Source: CAYXRK01 sp964467615
Lineage (GTDB): Bacteria; Hydrogenedentota; Hydrogenedentia; Hydrogenedentales; GCA-2746185
Direction of reading: 5' to 3'
NCBI GenBank assembly: GCA_964467615.1
Contig: CAYXRK010000223.1
Coordinates: 1 to 7,241, forward strand
DNA length: 7,241 bases
The notes beneath the pieces were generated by a model. It worked only from the letters and a program-made list of their open reading frames with translations, made no database searches and was not told the DNA's origin. This document shows, in pieces, positions 7,170 through 7,241 of the stretch; position 1 is the stretch's first letter; the number at the start of each line of letters is the position of its first letter. Made by a program: the position numbers and the translations under genes.

Positions 7170-7241
7170 TTAGCTGAGCGCGGAGAGCATGCCGATCTGG
7201 CCGCGGTGATACGCATCGTGTTGCGCCATCCCGCCGAGCGT
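7170..7241 (-). CDS. DinB-family protein, last 23 codons (cut by window edge)
   Basis: Reading leftward from the right edge, one frame gives 23 residues and a TAA stop at 7170-7172. They contain MAQHDAYHRGQIGMLSALS. The H-D-x-Y-H-x-G-Q-I pattern is the hallmark of the C-terminal helix in DinB/YfiT-type four-helix-bundle proteins, where the histidines (here His8 and His12 of the fragment) complete a metal-binding triad. Members include thiol-dependent transferases and many uncharacterised proteins. The function of this one cannot be told from the fragment. The gene converges on the acetyltransferase gene and shares the hairpin at 7113-7147. Confidence 0.75.
   Translation of the reverse strand, partial: TLGGMAQHDAYHRGQIGMLSALS

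Overview
The window looks like chromosomal DNA of a Gram-negative bacterium. It encodes a three-part RND efflux system with its own outer-membrane channel, which needs a double membrane. The DNA is moderately GC-rich. A DinB-like C-terminus and an RND subtype with valine in place of the TM10 lysine would fit one of the less-studied environmental phyla, but no marker gene fixes the taxonomy and I make no phylum call.

Positions 1-5962, minus strand, hold one compact operon read right to left. It begins with a MarR-family regulator (5453-5962). A periplasmic adaptor, or membrane fusion protein (4083-5456), and an RND inner-membrane pump (853-4086, GTG start) follow. A TolC-type outer-membrane factor (1-824) comes last and is cut by the window edge after about 274 residues. 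The first three genes overlap by 4 bp at each junction (ATGA and GTGA), and the channel gene starts 28 bp after the pump's stop. This is the complete parts list of a regulated drug/solvent-type efflux pump: sensor/repressor, adaptor, proton-driven pump and exit duct. The substrate cannot be read from the sequence.

Positions 5963-6174 form a divergent intergenic region between marR and a rightward acetyltransferase gene. It holds a 7-bp-arm dyad (6020-6046) with a -10-like hexamer for the marR side between its arms. On the other strand a TTGACA-N17-ACTAAT promoter-like pair ends 13 bp before the dyad. This is the natural place for the MarR operator.

Positions 6175-7095, plus strand, encode a 306-residue tandem GNAT protein whose C-terminal half keeps the acetyl-CoA loop and whose N-terminal half appears degenerate. 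A perfect 13-bp GC-rich hairpin (7113-7147) separates it from a convergent gene, of which only the last 23 codons are present (7170-7241, minus). Those codons match the C-terminus of DinB-family proteins.

I see no mobile element, CRISPR array, tRNA or rRNA. Most of the window is a well-known type of system. The less ordinary points are the pump's proton-relay substitution, the long adaptor hairpin, the dyad and promoter arrangement, and the half-degenerate tandem GNAT.
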